Shown here piece by piece: positions 11,743 through 23,654 of a DNA stretch of 64,000 nucleotides. How positions within the stretch are numbered: position 1 is the first letter of the stretch; each line of letters starts with the position of its first letter. The DNA comes from Ectocarpus siliculosus (Eukaryota; Sar; Phaeophyceae; Ectocarpales; Ectocarpaceae). The notes under the pieces were generated by a model. The model searched no databases, had not been told where the DNA came from, and was given only the letters and a program-made list of their open reading frames with translations. The stretch covers positions 2,429,797 through 2,493,796 of the forward strand of contig FN649727.1 of assembly GCA_000310025.1 (NCBI GenBank), in the 5' to 3' direction. Position numbers and translations under genes: made by a program.

Positions 11743-14700
11743 ATGGTGTGGCGTCGAGTCCGTGTTCTCGCGGTGGTATCTTCTCTGGCTACCGTCGTGG
11801 CCTTCAGAGCTGAAATCTCGAGCTCGAGCCACCACTACAACCGAATTAGAACCTCTGCTGCAGTGTCTACTACCTCCGCAGTGCTTAGGTTGTCGGCACC
11901 TGCTGCTGCCGATGTAATGGCGACGGACGACGGCGATCGAACCAGGTATGCATGTATGCATGTACCAGGATTGCACTGGCTGACAGCACAATATTGTCGG
12001 AGTAGGCCTTTGGGTGTGTTCATTGCTCTATGTCTCTCGTGTGCAACAGGGTCGGGCTCGTAACAAGAAACTCGCAATTTCGCGAAAGGATCGCTCGATC
12101 CATGTACTACTCTGTACAGTAGTCTACAGCAGTACGGCAGCCCGTACGCACGCTGTCAAACCCACAAGCCAGTTCTTTCAGTAAAATCATCCAATCTACT
12201 GTAGGAGGGGTGTATTGATCGGCACAGAAAACTTAGCCAACACCATGGGGATAGAGGTAACCTGGATTTCGTAAAGCTGACCTGCTACATAGACTATAGT
12301 CTCGCTCGGAACACCCTTGCGGACCGTTCAGGTTCCTACATTAGCGCATGGTGTCATTCAGGTCTCTGCCGTCGCAACACCAGAACCTTGAAACAATGCG
12401 CGATAGGAACCTGAACGGTCGCAAGAGTTTTCCGAGCTAATAGCAGGTCAGCTGACGAAGCGTTTCACCAAGTTTCAGGCCTAGCTCTACCCCATCGTGT
12501 TCCATAGATCTGTTTTCGTGCCGATCAGCACACACACCCTCCAAGATTGGATACAATTTGTAGTGCAGCTGAAAGAACTAGTAGATTTTTGGGGACTCCT
12601 GTCCGCCCGACGCCCATATCAGTTCGACCGCCATCGAAGGTGTAGCAGTGCAGCACCCAGAAATATCGCTGTTCGTCAAACCCGCGTTCAAGAAGGCGGT
12701 TACTCTGTCGGACATGTGTAGACCGTCCTCAGCGCATCGTGTATGTGTGGCAATCAAAAGGGGGCATGCTTCAGTCACGAACTCATATCTACTGCCTATT
12801 AAAGACGACAACAACAATAGTACTGGCGATATTTAGACGACAGTTGTTCGGGCAGAACCTCGTGTAGGCGCACACAACCAAGGCCGCGAACACCGCCGTC
12901 TTACTGCCACCTTCTTCTCTAGAGTAGCTCTCTACAACTAAATGTGCCGACCGAAAGTGTCGGGGTCGTGGAATACATCACGTGGCCCAGACCAACGCAG
13001 TCTACACCATTTCGCCTCCGCCATCGCAAAGCTTCCCCGTATGTATGCGATTGCACTGTAGTCGGACCCCACCCCACCCCGAGCCGACCGCTGTCATTGC
13101 TACTTCGGCCGATCGTGGTGACCGACGTTTCTTTCTTGCCCGCTGCTCGTCTTGGTGTTTGGCCTACGAAACAACCGTCACCAGCAGAGGTTGGGCGAGC
13201 TCCTTGCCTCTGGACTCAGTAGCGGAGGAGGAGGAGGAGGAGGAGGAGGGTTTTTACGAGGAAGAGGCGTTGGTGTCGCCGGTTTCGATCAAGGTCGTGG
13301 GCGTCGGCGGTGGCGGCGGCAACGCCGTGGACGGAATGATCACCACGGCCACCCGCAAGCTGTCGGGCGTGGAGTTTGTCGCCATGAACACCGACACGCA
13401 GGCCTTGACGAAGTCTCACGCGGAGGTATTCGCAACACGACGAAATCGTTCACGGAGTAGGGACTGTCAGAGCTGGCTCGTGGACATGGTGACAGGGCTG
13501 TCCCGTCCTCCAGTCTTCAGGTTGTGACGTCGAGAGTTTGAACCGTCCCTCCTATGGTCCTCCTCACCAGCCAGCAAACGGATCAGCTGTCCTAAAAGCA
13601 AAGCTATCCTGGTGCTGAATCTTGTGAAAGGGAGTAAAGGGTGTCAACACCCCGCGCGCTGGCTTTTTACTGGTACCGTGTACCTGCAGTACGAAGGGGT
13701 TGGGTGCCTCAACGACCCTCCCCCCACACCCCCCGGGTGCCGCTGCCACCGTTACGACAACTCTTGGCCACTTTCAGGTGAAGATCGCCCTCGGGTCAAA
13801 GGTGACGCGCGGGCTCGGCGCCGGGGGCAAGCCGGAGGTGGGCCTGGCAGCCGCTACGGAGTCTCTGCCCGAGATCGAGAAGACGCTTGCGGGGGCGGAT
13901 CTAGTGTTCGTCACGGCGGGTGAGGATGACTCTCTCTTCCCCTTCCGTCTCTCTCTTTTTCTTACCTGAACCGAAGCCGCGCCCTTGAAGTATTTGGCGC
14001 ATCAGACCGGAGGGAGATCGCTGCCTGAGAGCTAGCTCAGAACACTGCCGAGAGAGGGAGACTAAAGACGGGGTGGGCGAACTCTTTTTTTTTTTTTTGT
14101 GCGTGTGCGCGAGACTGCCGAAGTGACACCGTGCTTCCCTGCTCGCCGCACCGTAACCACGGCAGAGCACACCGCATGCTCTCACAGCAGTATTTACCGA
14201 ACAGGTTGTATGTACAACCTGCCCGAAGAAGCGGTCGCCGTTTGACCCCGAGAGAGCAAAACGTTCTCCCTCCCCTCTCCCCGGCGCGCAGGAATGGGAG
14301 GAGGCACGGGCACAGGGGCGGCGCCGGTGATCGCATCCGCGGCGAAGGGCATGGGGTGCGTTACCGTAGCCGTGGTGACCGAGCCCTTCGGGTTCGAGGG
14401 GCGGCAGAGGTCTAGGCAGGCGGCGGCGGGTCTGGCCGAGCTCCGGGAGGCGGCGGACACGGTGCTCGTGGTGGCGAACGACAAACTTTTGGAGATCGTA
14501 CCGGGGAGGATGACGATGAAGGATGCCTTCCTCGTGGCGGACGACGTCTTGCGACAAGGGGTGAGTGAGTGAGTGAGTGAGTGGAAGAGTGAGAGGTCGA
14601 AGATGACTATCTTGGTGCGATGTTGAAGGGTAGTCCTGGGGATGGGGGGAGCTTGTGCTTTGTTCTTTTGCGGTGGTGGGGTGGCGTTTTTCGTTTTAGC

Positions 14701-17469
14701 CTCCATTGTTTTACGGCGCGGCGTGACGAAACATTGCCGTTCTGCTACATATTTCAACCCTTGGGACGTTTCAGTCTATCCATCCTCTCAGAGCGATCTA
14801 TCGGTCTCCCTTGATGGACTGTATCGACCGCGTGGTCGTTCTTGTGTTGGCAGGTGATCGGCACGTCCGAGCTAATCGTTCGACCGGGCCTGATCAACGT
14901 GGACTTCGCAGATGTCCGTCAGGTCATCACCAACTCCGGCACGGCTCTCATTGGCATAGGGATGGGGTCGGGAAAGGTAAGATCCCACCAAACCGTACCG
15001 CACCGAGTGCATACCGTAATCCGGACAAAGACGCCTTATGTATTGGAACGAGTGCTCCCCGGCGGGCACGCCTTGGTCTTTTCGCAGTGTATAAAGTCGC
15101 CGTGGTGTGTTCATTTCCCGCGAAACCTTTGTTTGTCAGCGTATTATTCGTTCGTTTTCAAGGAGGAAGGAGTGTGGTTCAGTAGCCTGTTTGAAACAGC
15201 GCCCGGGACGTTTCGCGGTGAGAGAGAGAGAGCGGCGTTTTTCCCAGTGAACACATTATGCCAGTGCGTGGACCAACTCTTGAGATGTTCCGTGCGGTCC
15301 TGACAGGTACCTGTCACCTGTCAACGATATCGTTGACGGGCGGACCGAGACTGGCGTCATTGTTGTCTTTCCGTTATTTCCCCTCCCTCCCTTCCTCCCT
15401 CACTCTCACGAGCGGTGCTTGGCGTGCAAAGGTCTTGCTGTTGCTTTTCCACCCGACAACCGTGCTGCGAACGGTCCTGGTCGTTATTCTTCTTTTCCGA
15501 ACTACTGCACAGAAGAGAAGGAAGAAGTCACCGACGTTTCGGCCAACACTTGAATACCCCCCACACTTTTTTTAGTTGTACTGGGGCATAGGAAGTGGGT
15601 TGAAAAGGCGGGAAGTGATATCGGTAGGATAGACTAAGGAAGACTTTTTGAGCCACCTTTGGCAAAGTAGGAAGGAACGATTGACCATCGGTAATCGGTC
15701 CTGTGGGAACAATGCTCCATCCTCTCGAGGACGCGTGGTCAATGGTCTAACCGCTACAAGGCATCAAAACACAAGAGTACGCCCCCCCCCTCTTTTATCG
15801 GCCGGGCTAGCTTGAACGACCGACCTCCTTCTCCCCGCCCCTGTGCCACACCCCTTGTCCTTGCGCTTAGACTCGCGCGGAGGATGCCGCGGTCGGGGCG
15901 ATAGTCTCGCCGCTTTTGGAGTTCTCCATCGATCAGGCGGCCGGCGTGATTTTCAATATTGTCGGGGGAGCCGACATGTCGTTGACGGAGGTGAGTTTGA
16001 GGACTCCCGTGTCGAGAGTCTTTCCTGTGTTGAAACGTGCAGGGCACCTGTGAAACAGACAGAATGGCGAAGAATGCACCTAGGCATGCACCACGTCGTT
16101 CTTTTTGCTGCCCACACTTTCAGCTCTTGTATAGCTTGATCGGGAACTTTGGATAATCGTTTACCCATGCCGAAAAGGAAAAAAGGTTGACAAGTGTACG
16201 CCGCCTTGACGCCTTGAGGCCCTTTTCTCTAGGCTGGGGAACATGTCCCTTGGGTCGGGCATGCGAGTGTTGTGGGCGGATGCACGGAGCAAAGGCGGGC
16301 TTCAAAAGCGTCTTTTGACAGTGGTGACGGCCGTGCTACCTCTGTGCATCATTCGTACGAGGAACAAGACGACCGCGCTGCTCATCCGTCAGACGAAGCA
16401 AATGCTCGGCTGACTCACCACGCTCCTCGTTGGGTGACGTGATCACGTCTTACCGTTACTTCCCGTCGAACGAGGGCGCTACAAAGATGTGTGTGTGTGT
16501 GTGTGTGTGCAAGTCGTCCTCGAGAAGGCCCCATGCGGCGGTTGTTTTCTCACCACCTTGCATTGCTTCACCTGGCGTGCGCAGCCTACGTGCACATGCA
16601 TGCATTTTTCGTGGGTGTAATGGTGGGTGTCTGAGACATACTCGTTTCCGGCCTCCGCTTCCCTCCGTGCGGCAACATTAACAGGTTAACGCGGCGGCGA
16701 GCATCATCCAGAGAAACGTGCACCCAGACGCGAACATCATCATTGGGGCCCTGGTAGACGAGCGCTGCGGAAAGGAAGTCTCCGTGACCGTCCTGGCGAC
16801 AGGTTTCAAGGTAACATTGTCGTCCATCGGTGGTCTAACTCTGTCGGCTTTTTTTCGGGTTTGCATGTAGAGCGCGTTACGCTCGAGCTTGTTTTCTTTC
16901 ACGTCTGTTGACGCGTTTGACGTAACGCTGCCCCCCTCGCGTGCGTATCGCAATACTGCGCTCTCTTTCACTGTCCTCTCTACCCCTCCCTATTCCCTAC
17001 CCTCCGACCCCCCCGCTCCTCGTCTCTCTCTCTCTCTCTCTCTCTCCCTCCCTCCCTCCCTCCCTCCCTCCCTCCCTCCCTGTCGCTCCCTCTCCCTGTC
17101 GCCCAGGTCCCGTTAGGGTCCTCCGGTGTTGACGCCAACGAAGGGGCGCGGGCCACAAGACCACAGCACTCGGGCGCGGTAGCTCAAGCGAGAGCGGATT
17201 ACACCAATAGCGGCACACCTACACCAAACGGAAGACCTCATGCGGAAGGAGGAGCTAGGAACGGGGATGGGTGGACGAGCAACGGAAGCCAAAGAGGGTA
17301 CGGGTACAACAACAACGGCGTGGGATACGCAAACGCCCCCCCACCCCCCCCCGCATTGCCAGGCCGGCCGTCTTTTGATGGCCGAGGGAACTACGGGGAC
17401 AACGGGGAAGCGTCCCCGCGGAAAAGAAGAGGCGTTTTTCGCCGATTATTTGGTCGTTCATGGGAGTAA
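11743..17469 (+). CDS. ftsZ: Plastid-targeted FtsZ division GTPase, eight exons
   Basis: Exons: 11743-11945, 13185-13425, 13778-13919, 14292-14560, 14854-14976, 15871-15990, 16685-16810, 17107-17469. They give 528 residues in a continuous frame. FtsZ is a tubulin-like GTPase forming the division ring. The GTP-binding start [12 protein letters not shown] (exon 2), [11 protein letters not shown] (exon 3), the signature [10 protein letters not shown] rebuilt at the exon 3/4 junction, and the catalytic T7 loop NVDFADV (exon 5) are all present. The N-terminus is hydrophobic and reaches TVVAF at residues 18-22, the signal-peptide/Phe pattern of heterokont plastid preproteins, followed by a Ser-rich transit-like stretch. 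This argues for plastid rather than mitochondrial division. The C-terminus is a Gly/Asn/Pro-rich linker and a basic tail, [10 protein letters not shown], which may be a partner-binding peptide (inference). The exon 2 acceptor is ambiguous by 3 bp. Confidence 0.93.
12268..12459. repeat. 192-bp inverted-repeat (fold-back) element in ftsZ intron 1
   Basis: The left arm starts TTCGTAAAGCTGACCTGCT and contains GACCGTTCAGGTTCCTA. The right arm is its reverse complement with mismatches and small gaps (TAGGAACCTGAACGGTC, then AGCAGGTCAGCTGACGAA). The arms are about 80-85 bp with a short spacer. The form suits a MITE or fold-back transposon. I did not identify a target-site duplication. Confidence 0.75.
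15648..15790 (+). repeat. Dispersed ~150-bp element, copy 2
   Basis: This copy matches 5540-5690 almost along its length, including the CCTCTCGAGGACGCG core, GGTCTAACCGCTAC and the GAGTACGCCCCCCCCC tail. It lies in ftsZ intron 5 (14977-15870), about 80 bp before the exon 6 acceptor, in the same orientation as ftsZ. Confidence 0.8.
16485..16510. repeat. (TG)n microsatellite
   Basis: A short TG dinucleotide run in ftsZ intron 6. Confidence 0.75.
17025..17095. repeat. Pyrimidine microsatellite, (CT)n then (CCCT)n
   Basis: A (TC)n run passes into a (CCTC)n run immediately before the CAG acceptor of ftsZ exon 8 at 17106. It is effectively an expanded polypyrimidine tract of that splice site. Confidence 0.8.
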
Positions 17470-20225
17470 ACGTCTAGATGTGGTGAGATTGATTAGATGT
17501 GGTTTGGCCAATTTGCATGGTGTGTAGATTGCTTGATTGGTGAGTCGAGGGTTGCCTTTGGCTGTTGTAATATATTGTTGAGAGGAAGTTTATCGTCTGT
17601 GTTTTCCCCGTTCTTCTTTGCTCAACAGAGTAAAACCGGCCCGTGCAGTCTTTCGAAGAAGCGGGGAGCGGGATGTGGAGATTTTTTTGGGCAAGCCAGC
17701 TGACGCAAGGGACTCTTGGCTTTGGGGGTAGCCTTGTCATGCGGACAAAGGAGAGCAATAAAAGAGTTTTTTGGGATTGCCTGACACCGATTTCCTTTGT
17801 TCTTGTTGGGTGTTTTTTCTTGTTGGCGTACCTCATGTGTTGTGCTTGATTTTACCGTCTTGTGGCCCTCTAGCTCTTGGGATAGCGGCTCCCTCCCATC
17901 TCGCTGCTGCGGTGTAGGTACAGTAGCTTGTTTTCTTCGAGCGTACTCCATAGCCAAGGATTTATTTTTACCTTATGGCGTGCATGCTGCACAGACGGCA
18001 GAGAGGCGGCCCAATAAACGTTTTGAAACAGCAGCCGTAAGCACTTTGCGCCTCGAGCTTGCCAGCGCTCTTTGGCGAAAGAACAATATGTGCGTATTCG
18101 TGTTTCTGCGGTCTTTTTACGGTCAAATATAAAACGTTTGTGGTGCAGTCGCAGAATAGGGAGTGGTGGAACAGGGTGTTGTTGATGAGACCGGGGTGCA
18201 TGGCGTGGTATGTGTGAAGGTGTGTATGTGAGGTGTTGCCCACTTAAACGAGTACAGCAGCACGTTCCCAAGCGTTTGTTGGTCTCTAACAGTATAGTCA
18301 AGACAGAAATACATGACACGTGGCGACGCATTCTCGCGTTGGCTTGTTTTTTGGTAGGCCAAGCGCGTGGTTTGGTCCGGATCTACATTTCCTCTGACTC
18401 CTCTGTCATGGTACCAGATAGCTGAGAGGCCGCGGTCAGTCAACTTGTACATACCGCATGTGCATACGACAATCCGGTTCTTGTGCAGCTGTGTTTCGCT
18501 GATCGTTGTGCCAAGGAAGGAAAATTCTGGCGTGTTTGCTCGGTGCCACCGACATCCACCAGCTATTATACCCACCAAACACGACAGTAGTTTACTCCGT
18601 TCGGGCGATGGCGGGCTTTCAGACTTAATCGGACCACCTTCATCCTCTCATTTGGGCATGGTGTCTCGACCATCCTCCGTTGTGCTTAGCAAGCACGAGA
18701 ATTGGAAACACCGAGTTGATTGGTCGGCGATAGGAGCAAACCTCACCTGAGAAACTTTCTGAGTACAAGATGGAGGTGACGCATGTGCGTGAGGCGCCCC
18801 CACTAAGACCGCATCATGAAACTAACAAACACGGGCTCTTGTACAGCAAGCTCAAACAACATTTTCAGTGTCAACACCTGAGGTCACGCACACCGCAAAC
18901 ACGAAAGAGCGAAACCAAAGTGAACGACGTGCACTTTTGAAATGAAAGTGAAGCGAAGTATAATCACCAAAACGCCGAGGCTGAGAATGCATGGTTCGCT
19001 CACGTCTCCACATGGAAGTGTTTCGAGTTCAACGAGAGTTCCATAATCTTAGGTGGTCTTCTTTCCTCTGTGCTCGCGGGCCCTCATGACGGGCGACGTC
19101 TCCAGGGTGTACCAGTTTAGCCATGACGCTTTCCAGGCAACAGCTTATCTTTGCTACTGAAGCATGCATGCGATGAGGGTTTCACCTGCAGGTTCATGAG
19201 AAGGGCGATGCCTTCGCTGTGTATAGTCTTGGGGAGGCAAGGCCTCAACAGGCAGGTGCGAGGGAGCCAAACGCAAACATGTCTGAACCACATTGGGGTC
19301 TGCGCGACACTCCCTTACAATTTCATTACCGCCCACTACTGTGGCGGGCGTACCACAGCAGAGTAGTAAATGGTAAACCGTTGTCAAAGAATGGCGGCTA
19401 GGCATACCACCCACCGCGAATCTCGTGCGCTTCTCGTGGGTTATAAAGGTTTAATGTGCATAGAACGCCCAGGGCACCCTTCGCACACGAAAAACCATCG
19501 ACATATCGTGTGGGGGAGGATTTGATCGGGTCTACATGCTGAACGACTCGTTTAAACCAAAACTTCCCCGTCGCAAGGGCCCGGTCTCGGTGCACTCTCG
19601 CGAACACCTGCACTACCCGTAGGTGCATGCAGCCACGAGCGGCGCAATAGGGCTCGACCACCAACCCCCCCTCCTCACGGGACACAATCACCGGTACAAG
19701 CGGTGGGGAACATTATCGCTACAAGTGTAGCGAACAAGCAAGAGTCACCAACACGTATGCATACACCACAACTCACGTATGTACCTCGTGGCACGCACAA
19801 CAACTCAGAGCGGCCAGGCCGAGGGGAGTGGGGGGCGGGGGTCAATACTGGCATTTTCGTTCAGTGCTGGACTATCAGGAAGCGAAACCGCCCCCAAAAA
19901 ACAACCACGGCCCGGACGGGTCCAATGCGACTGCCCAGGCCAACTGCGGTGCTCGCCACAACCTGCCACGACAATTCCAGTCCCTGTGACGAAGGCTGGC
20001 ACCCGACAGCCATCATGCGACGGTGGTCGTCATGGATCATACAACAGGACCTTGAAGACCTCCGGCACCTTCTCTTCCTCATTTTTGGGCAGTCGTATTG
20101 ACGACCCGTCCATATCTAGAGCGCCGTCCTCTCCTCCGGTTTGCTAGCCTGCTATTCCCCCCCCCCCCCCCCCAAATATGAAAAACTTGTGAGGCATTCC
20201 TTTCGCTTCTTCCATCCTTGTCTGT
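17470..20225. other. Gene-free stretch between convergent 3' ends
   Basis: 2.75 kb lie between the ftsZ stop at 17469 and the stop of the SOD-like gene at 20226 (minus). The open frames present, including minus 18123-18578 and plus 19703-20147, show no domain and no supporting splice sites. A 17-base C run lies at about 20157-20173. The two 3' UTRs probably occupy part of it. Confidence 0.5.
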
Positions 20226-22903
20226 CTACTTGGAAGCCGCAATGCCCACCACGCCCCCCCACACCCTGGCTCCCGCGTTACCCGTTGTGAAAAACAACTC
20301 GTGGCCCCCCTTGAAAAACAAAAAAACAAGCGGGCGGGGACAAACGGCAGTTGTGAGTCAGGGCGCGCGCGGGGGGCTTGGTGAAAAACAGCGGTGGCCC
20401 CCCTCAGCATCGAGGAGCGTTACAGCAGTTAGGCCTTCGCATTGGCCATCGGAGGCTTTTCCGTGTTTATCATCGCCGAACACGCGAAAATATCGTGCTT
20501 TCTGCACGGGAGCAAAAGCAACAGGGGTGGAGAAGATCCAACGACACATTGGTAGCCGAAGCCAACACGCAACCGCTTTCAGTGCACCGGATGACCTGCG
20601 GAGAACCGACCGGAGCGTGTTATCCCAAACCTGGGAACAAGCGTACAGGTGGCCCGCGTCACATTCATGGTCTGCAACGAAGAGCCACATGGCGCCGACA
20701 CCCAACATGGCCGGCGGAAAATCCGACGTCATCCGTCCCGACAAAGTAGTCTTCGGGATGCGAACGCCTACTGGCAACACCGCAACACGACCAACATGAT
20801 AGTTGGTACGTATCTCCCTCTGTTTCCGACGTAATAGCTCCCCCCGCTCTCACCCGGCCAAGGTCATCTTCCCCTGCAGTGATGATGATAGACCGCCCGA
20901 TGATAGAGTGGGGCCCGATAAGCCTCACCATTCGGTCTTCCAAGTGCACCTTGCACACGCCAGCATCGTCCGCGTCTATGTTCCCTGTGTGGCATGGCGG
21001 GCAGGCAGGCACACAGAGCGGAAAAGCGTTGTTGTTGATGTCATCGTCGTCGTTTTTGGTGTGTGAGTGCGGTACCCAGCGGGCGGGTGAGGGAAAGGAG
21101 ACGAGACGAAGCGAGATGATTGAGGGCGCTTGGGGCGTTTATTGTTTATTGCTCGGTTCGTGGAAAGAGCGCCCGGGGGTTGCTCAATTTTTGCTTGACT
21201 TCGTCCTGTACCCTTTAAGAACCCTACTGCCAAAAATACATCCATGTTCAATTCATCAACTTCTCCAGCTACGTCAGCACATGGGCATCCTCCACATCGG
21301 GATTCCTCTTCCTACTCCTACTCCCCTCCACATTTCCCCCTTTCTTCTGTTGCAGCAAGCTCAGGCCCCCAGCCGCTCTGGTCGCTTGCCAGGCAAGAAG
21401 AACGAGCCAACGCTTAAACTTGAGCTTCTTTTCGTACAGCCCACCTGTCCATGCAGACAAGCACCTACTACAGCAGGCAACTCACCCAAGTCCCCCACCA
21501 TTCGGTCCTCGTCGTCCGGAGCGCCGTGATTCTTGCTGAACGGGTTGAAGATGCCTCCCGCACTTACCAAACCCTCGGAAAAGTCCCCAAAAACGTGCAC
21601 GCGGATGCCGTGTCGGCCCTGGAGCGGGCGGGGCAGAGTCATTGCGAACGATGAACAAGAACGCGCAGCAGGTTGATGTTTTTGACGGGGGAGAACAAGA
21701 GCGACGGCCCCGAGCCGTAAGCGCGGCCGGTTCACAAGCCGCTTTTTCTTTAGTCACCGTTTCAAGAACCTACGCACGCAGGCACGCGCTGGACAATCTA
21801 GGGACGAGCGGATTCATTCCTTCACCAACATCTCAGCTGTTGGTTAAACCTAGTACTCCCGGCGAAACTGTAGACACGAGAGAGGTCGGTCGGAAACCAC
21901 CGCAGTCCCTCCCTTTCACAGGGTGATTGGTCACAACCTTTCGAGCAACTCGCAACGTCAATGGCCGACATATCATGCGAGGTACCCAAGGACCTACACA
22001 AAAGGCGACCCAAAAAAAGTTTGGTCACTGTTATAACATCGCCCCAAGCTCACCATTGGCAAGCAGCAGCAGCCCTTGCGTCGTGTCAACGTGAACGAGC
22101 TAATCTACAGCAATACTTGGCCGTACAGTACAGGCGAAAAAAAAAACAGCCGCAAGTGGCGGTGTTAGCATGTCACGTGTGGACAAGCCCCAACATCACG
22201 AATGCAGCCCAAGAACGTACAAGGGGATTCGACATTTGCCTCCACCCTAGTTTTTTCAGGTAACTCTTTGGATTCTCAGCCGTGCACTGATCATGGCTGC
22301 AGCAGCGACTCACCGGCCTCATGCCTGCGATCTCTCCCGAAATGATGGTGGGGGCTTCCTCCTGGGCCTTTTGATCGTGGGTACATACATCGAACGGGGG
22401 GGTGGGGGGGGGGGGGCGAAGTAACGACAGGCAGTGTGAGGCGAAGCCCGAGCTTGACGGCCAATGGATAATGAGATAGTGAGTGCAATACGACCCGTGG
22501 TCAGGTGTAGGAAGAAGCCTCGCAACCCGGGTGCCCGGGTGTGTTGCATATCCTAACTGCCGGTGCCATCTTCCCTTTGTACATAACAAGACTTTCTTTG
22601 TGGATACAAGGGTCTCGAGGCTGTGCGGACTTGGCGCATGCCACCTGCTTCATCAAAGGTTGTGGAGATACGAGAAAAACACGAGCACCCAACCACATGG
22701 GTTATGAAATTTAATTGCGCCGCTGCCGCTTGGGGGTGCAAAGCAGAGCTTGCTCTCTGAGAACCTCCTGCTGCTGTTTGCGAGCACCGTTCGTTCAAAA
22801 CCATCTTGAGCAGATGCCCCATTCTCCCGTTCACCTGTGAAAGCATCAGAGATCCAGTAAGCCCCTCCTCGTCGCTCGTCATCACGCAGCTTGCCTTCGC
22901 CAT
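20226..22903 (-). CDS. Cu/Zn superoxide dismutase-fold protein lacking most metal ligands, five exons
   Basis: Exons in transcript order: 22903-22835, 22367-22314, 21618-21486, 20984-20854, 20309-20226. They give 156 residues, and every junction keeps phase. The exon 2 acceptor could instead be at 22361. The sequence aligns without gaps to Cu/Zn SOD from [10 protein letters not shown] through [30 protein letters not shown] and TTGNAGAR to the C-terminus. In human SOD1 numbering, His46 is Arg, His63 is Ile, His80 is Met and His120 is Thr, while His48, His71 and Asp83 remain. The disulfide cysteines Cys57 and Cys146 are Leu and Gly. Arg143 is kept. The frame is intact, so it does not look like a pseudogene, but copper-dependent dismutation is not expected. 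There is no targeting peptide, so it is presumably cytosolic. It is divergent from the ankyrin/zinc-finger gene. Confidence 0.85.
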
Positions 22904-23654
22904 GGTTCTAACTCGGTGCTTACTTGGGTGCTGCCTGTTCTGATCAGCGTGTAGCGAGAGCAGTACACAGCAGCAGCAGGTTCCCGGCTGGCCGACCGAG
23001 GGGGCCACGCAACCCGAAACCAAGGAAGGGTTTTCACAGGCTAGATCGGACAGGATTCTCGCTGGCGGGAGAGGGGGGACGGCGGGGGATATTTTTCTCT
23101 TTCGACCGCGCAGCGCAGTGCTGTTGGATCCCCGACGCTGCTGCCACTGAAGTATTGACAACGAAGGGCGTCGAGCATGAGACGCCTTGAATACGAAGCC
23201 ATTTAATTAATTTCCCATCGTTGCTAATATTTGCCCTTGGTCTCTTTAACCTATGACGCTGGGGCGGATGCTACATCTGTATCTATCTTCCGTTGCGGTG
23301 GATACAGAGTGTGGCGGTCGGTCTGCGTCGAAACTGTCGACGGTCCCTCACAGCAGTCGGGCCGCATTCGCCCAATCACCTTAAAGTCATTGCGTTAAAG
23401 TGCTTAAGGGCAGCGCACAGGTTGTCAAACCTGGGGATACGGCTACAGCTAGCGATCGCCACCACATTGCGACTATGCGTTGTCCCCAACACTGCAGTTT
23501 GGCAAGTGGCGGAAAGTGAGCATTGTCTGTCCAAGTGTCCCGCCGACACACCCTGGGCATGGTCTCATCACCATGTTCCTTCCGCCGCGCTCTGCACATA
23601 CTGCGACCCAAACGTGAAGATATTTGAATATCACTTGTGATGATTTACCAAGGC
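22904..23654. promoter_or_regulatory. Divergent (possibly bidirectional) promoter region
   Basis: About 750 bp separate the start codons of the SOD-like gene (minus, 22903) and the ankyrin/zinc-finger gene (plus, 23655, or 23640 if an upstream in-frame ATG is used). The spacing suggests shared regulatory DNA. No specific motif is identified. Confidence 0.4.

Noticed and set aside
20640-20830. Read-through C-terminus of the SOD-like gene past exon 4
   Set aside because: The frame after EDDLGR lacks SOD features, whereas the exon at 20309-20226 supplies GGHE...TTGNAGAR in the correct phase.
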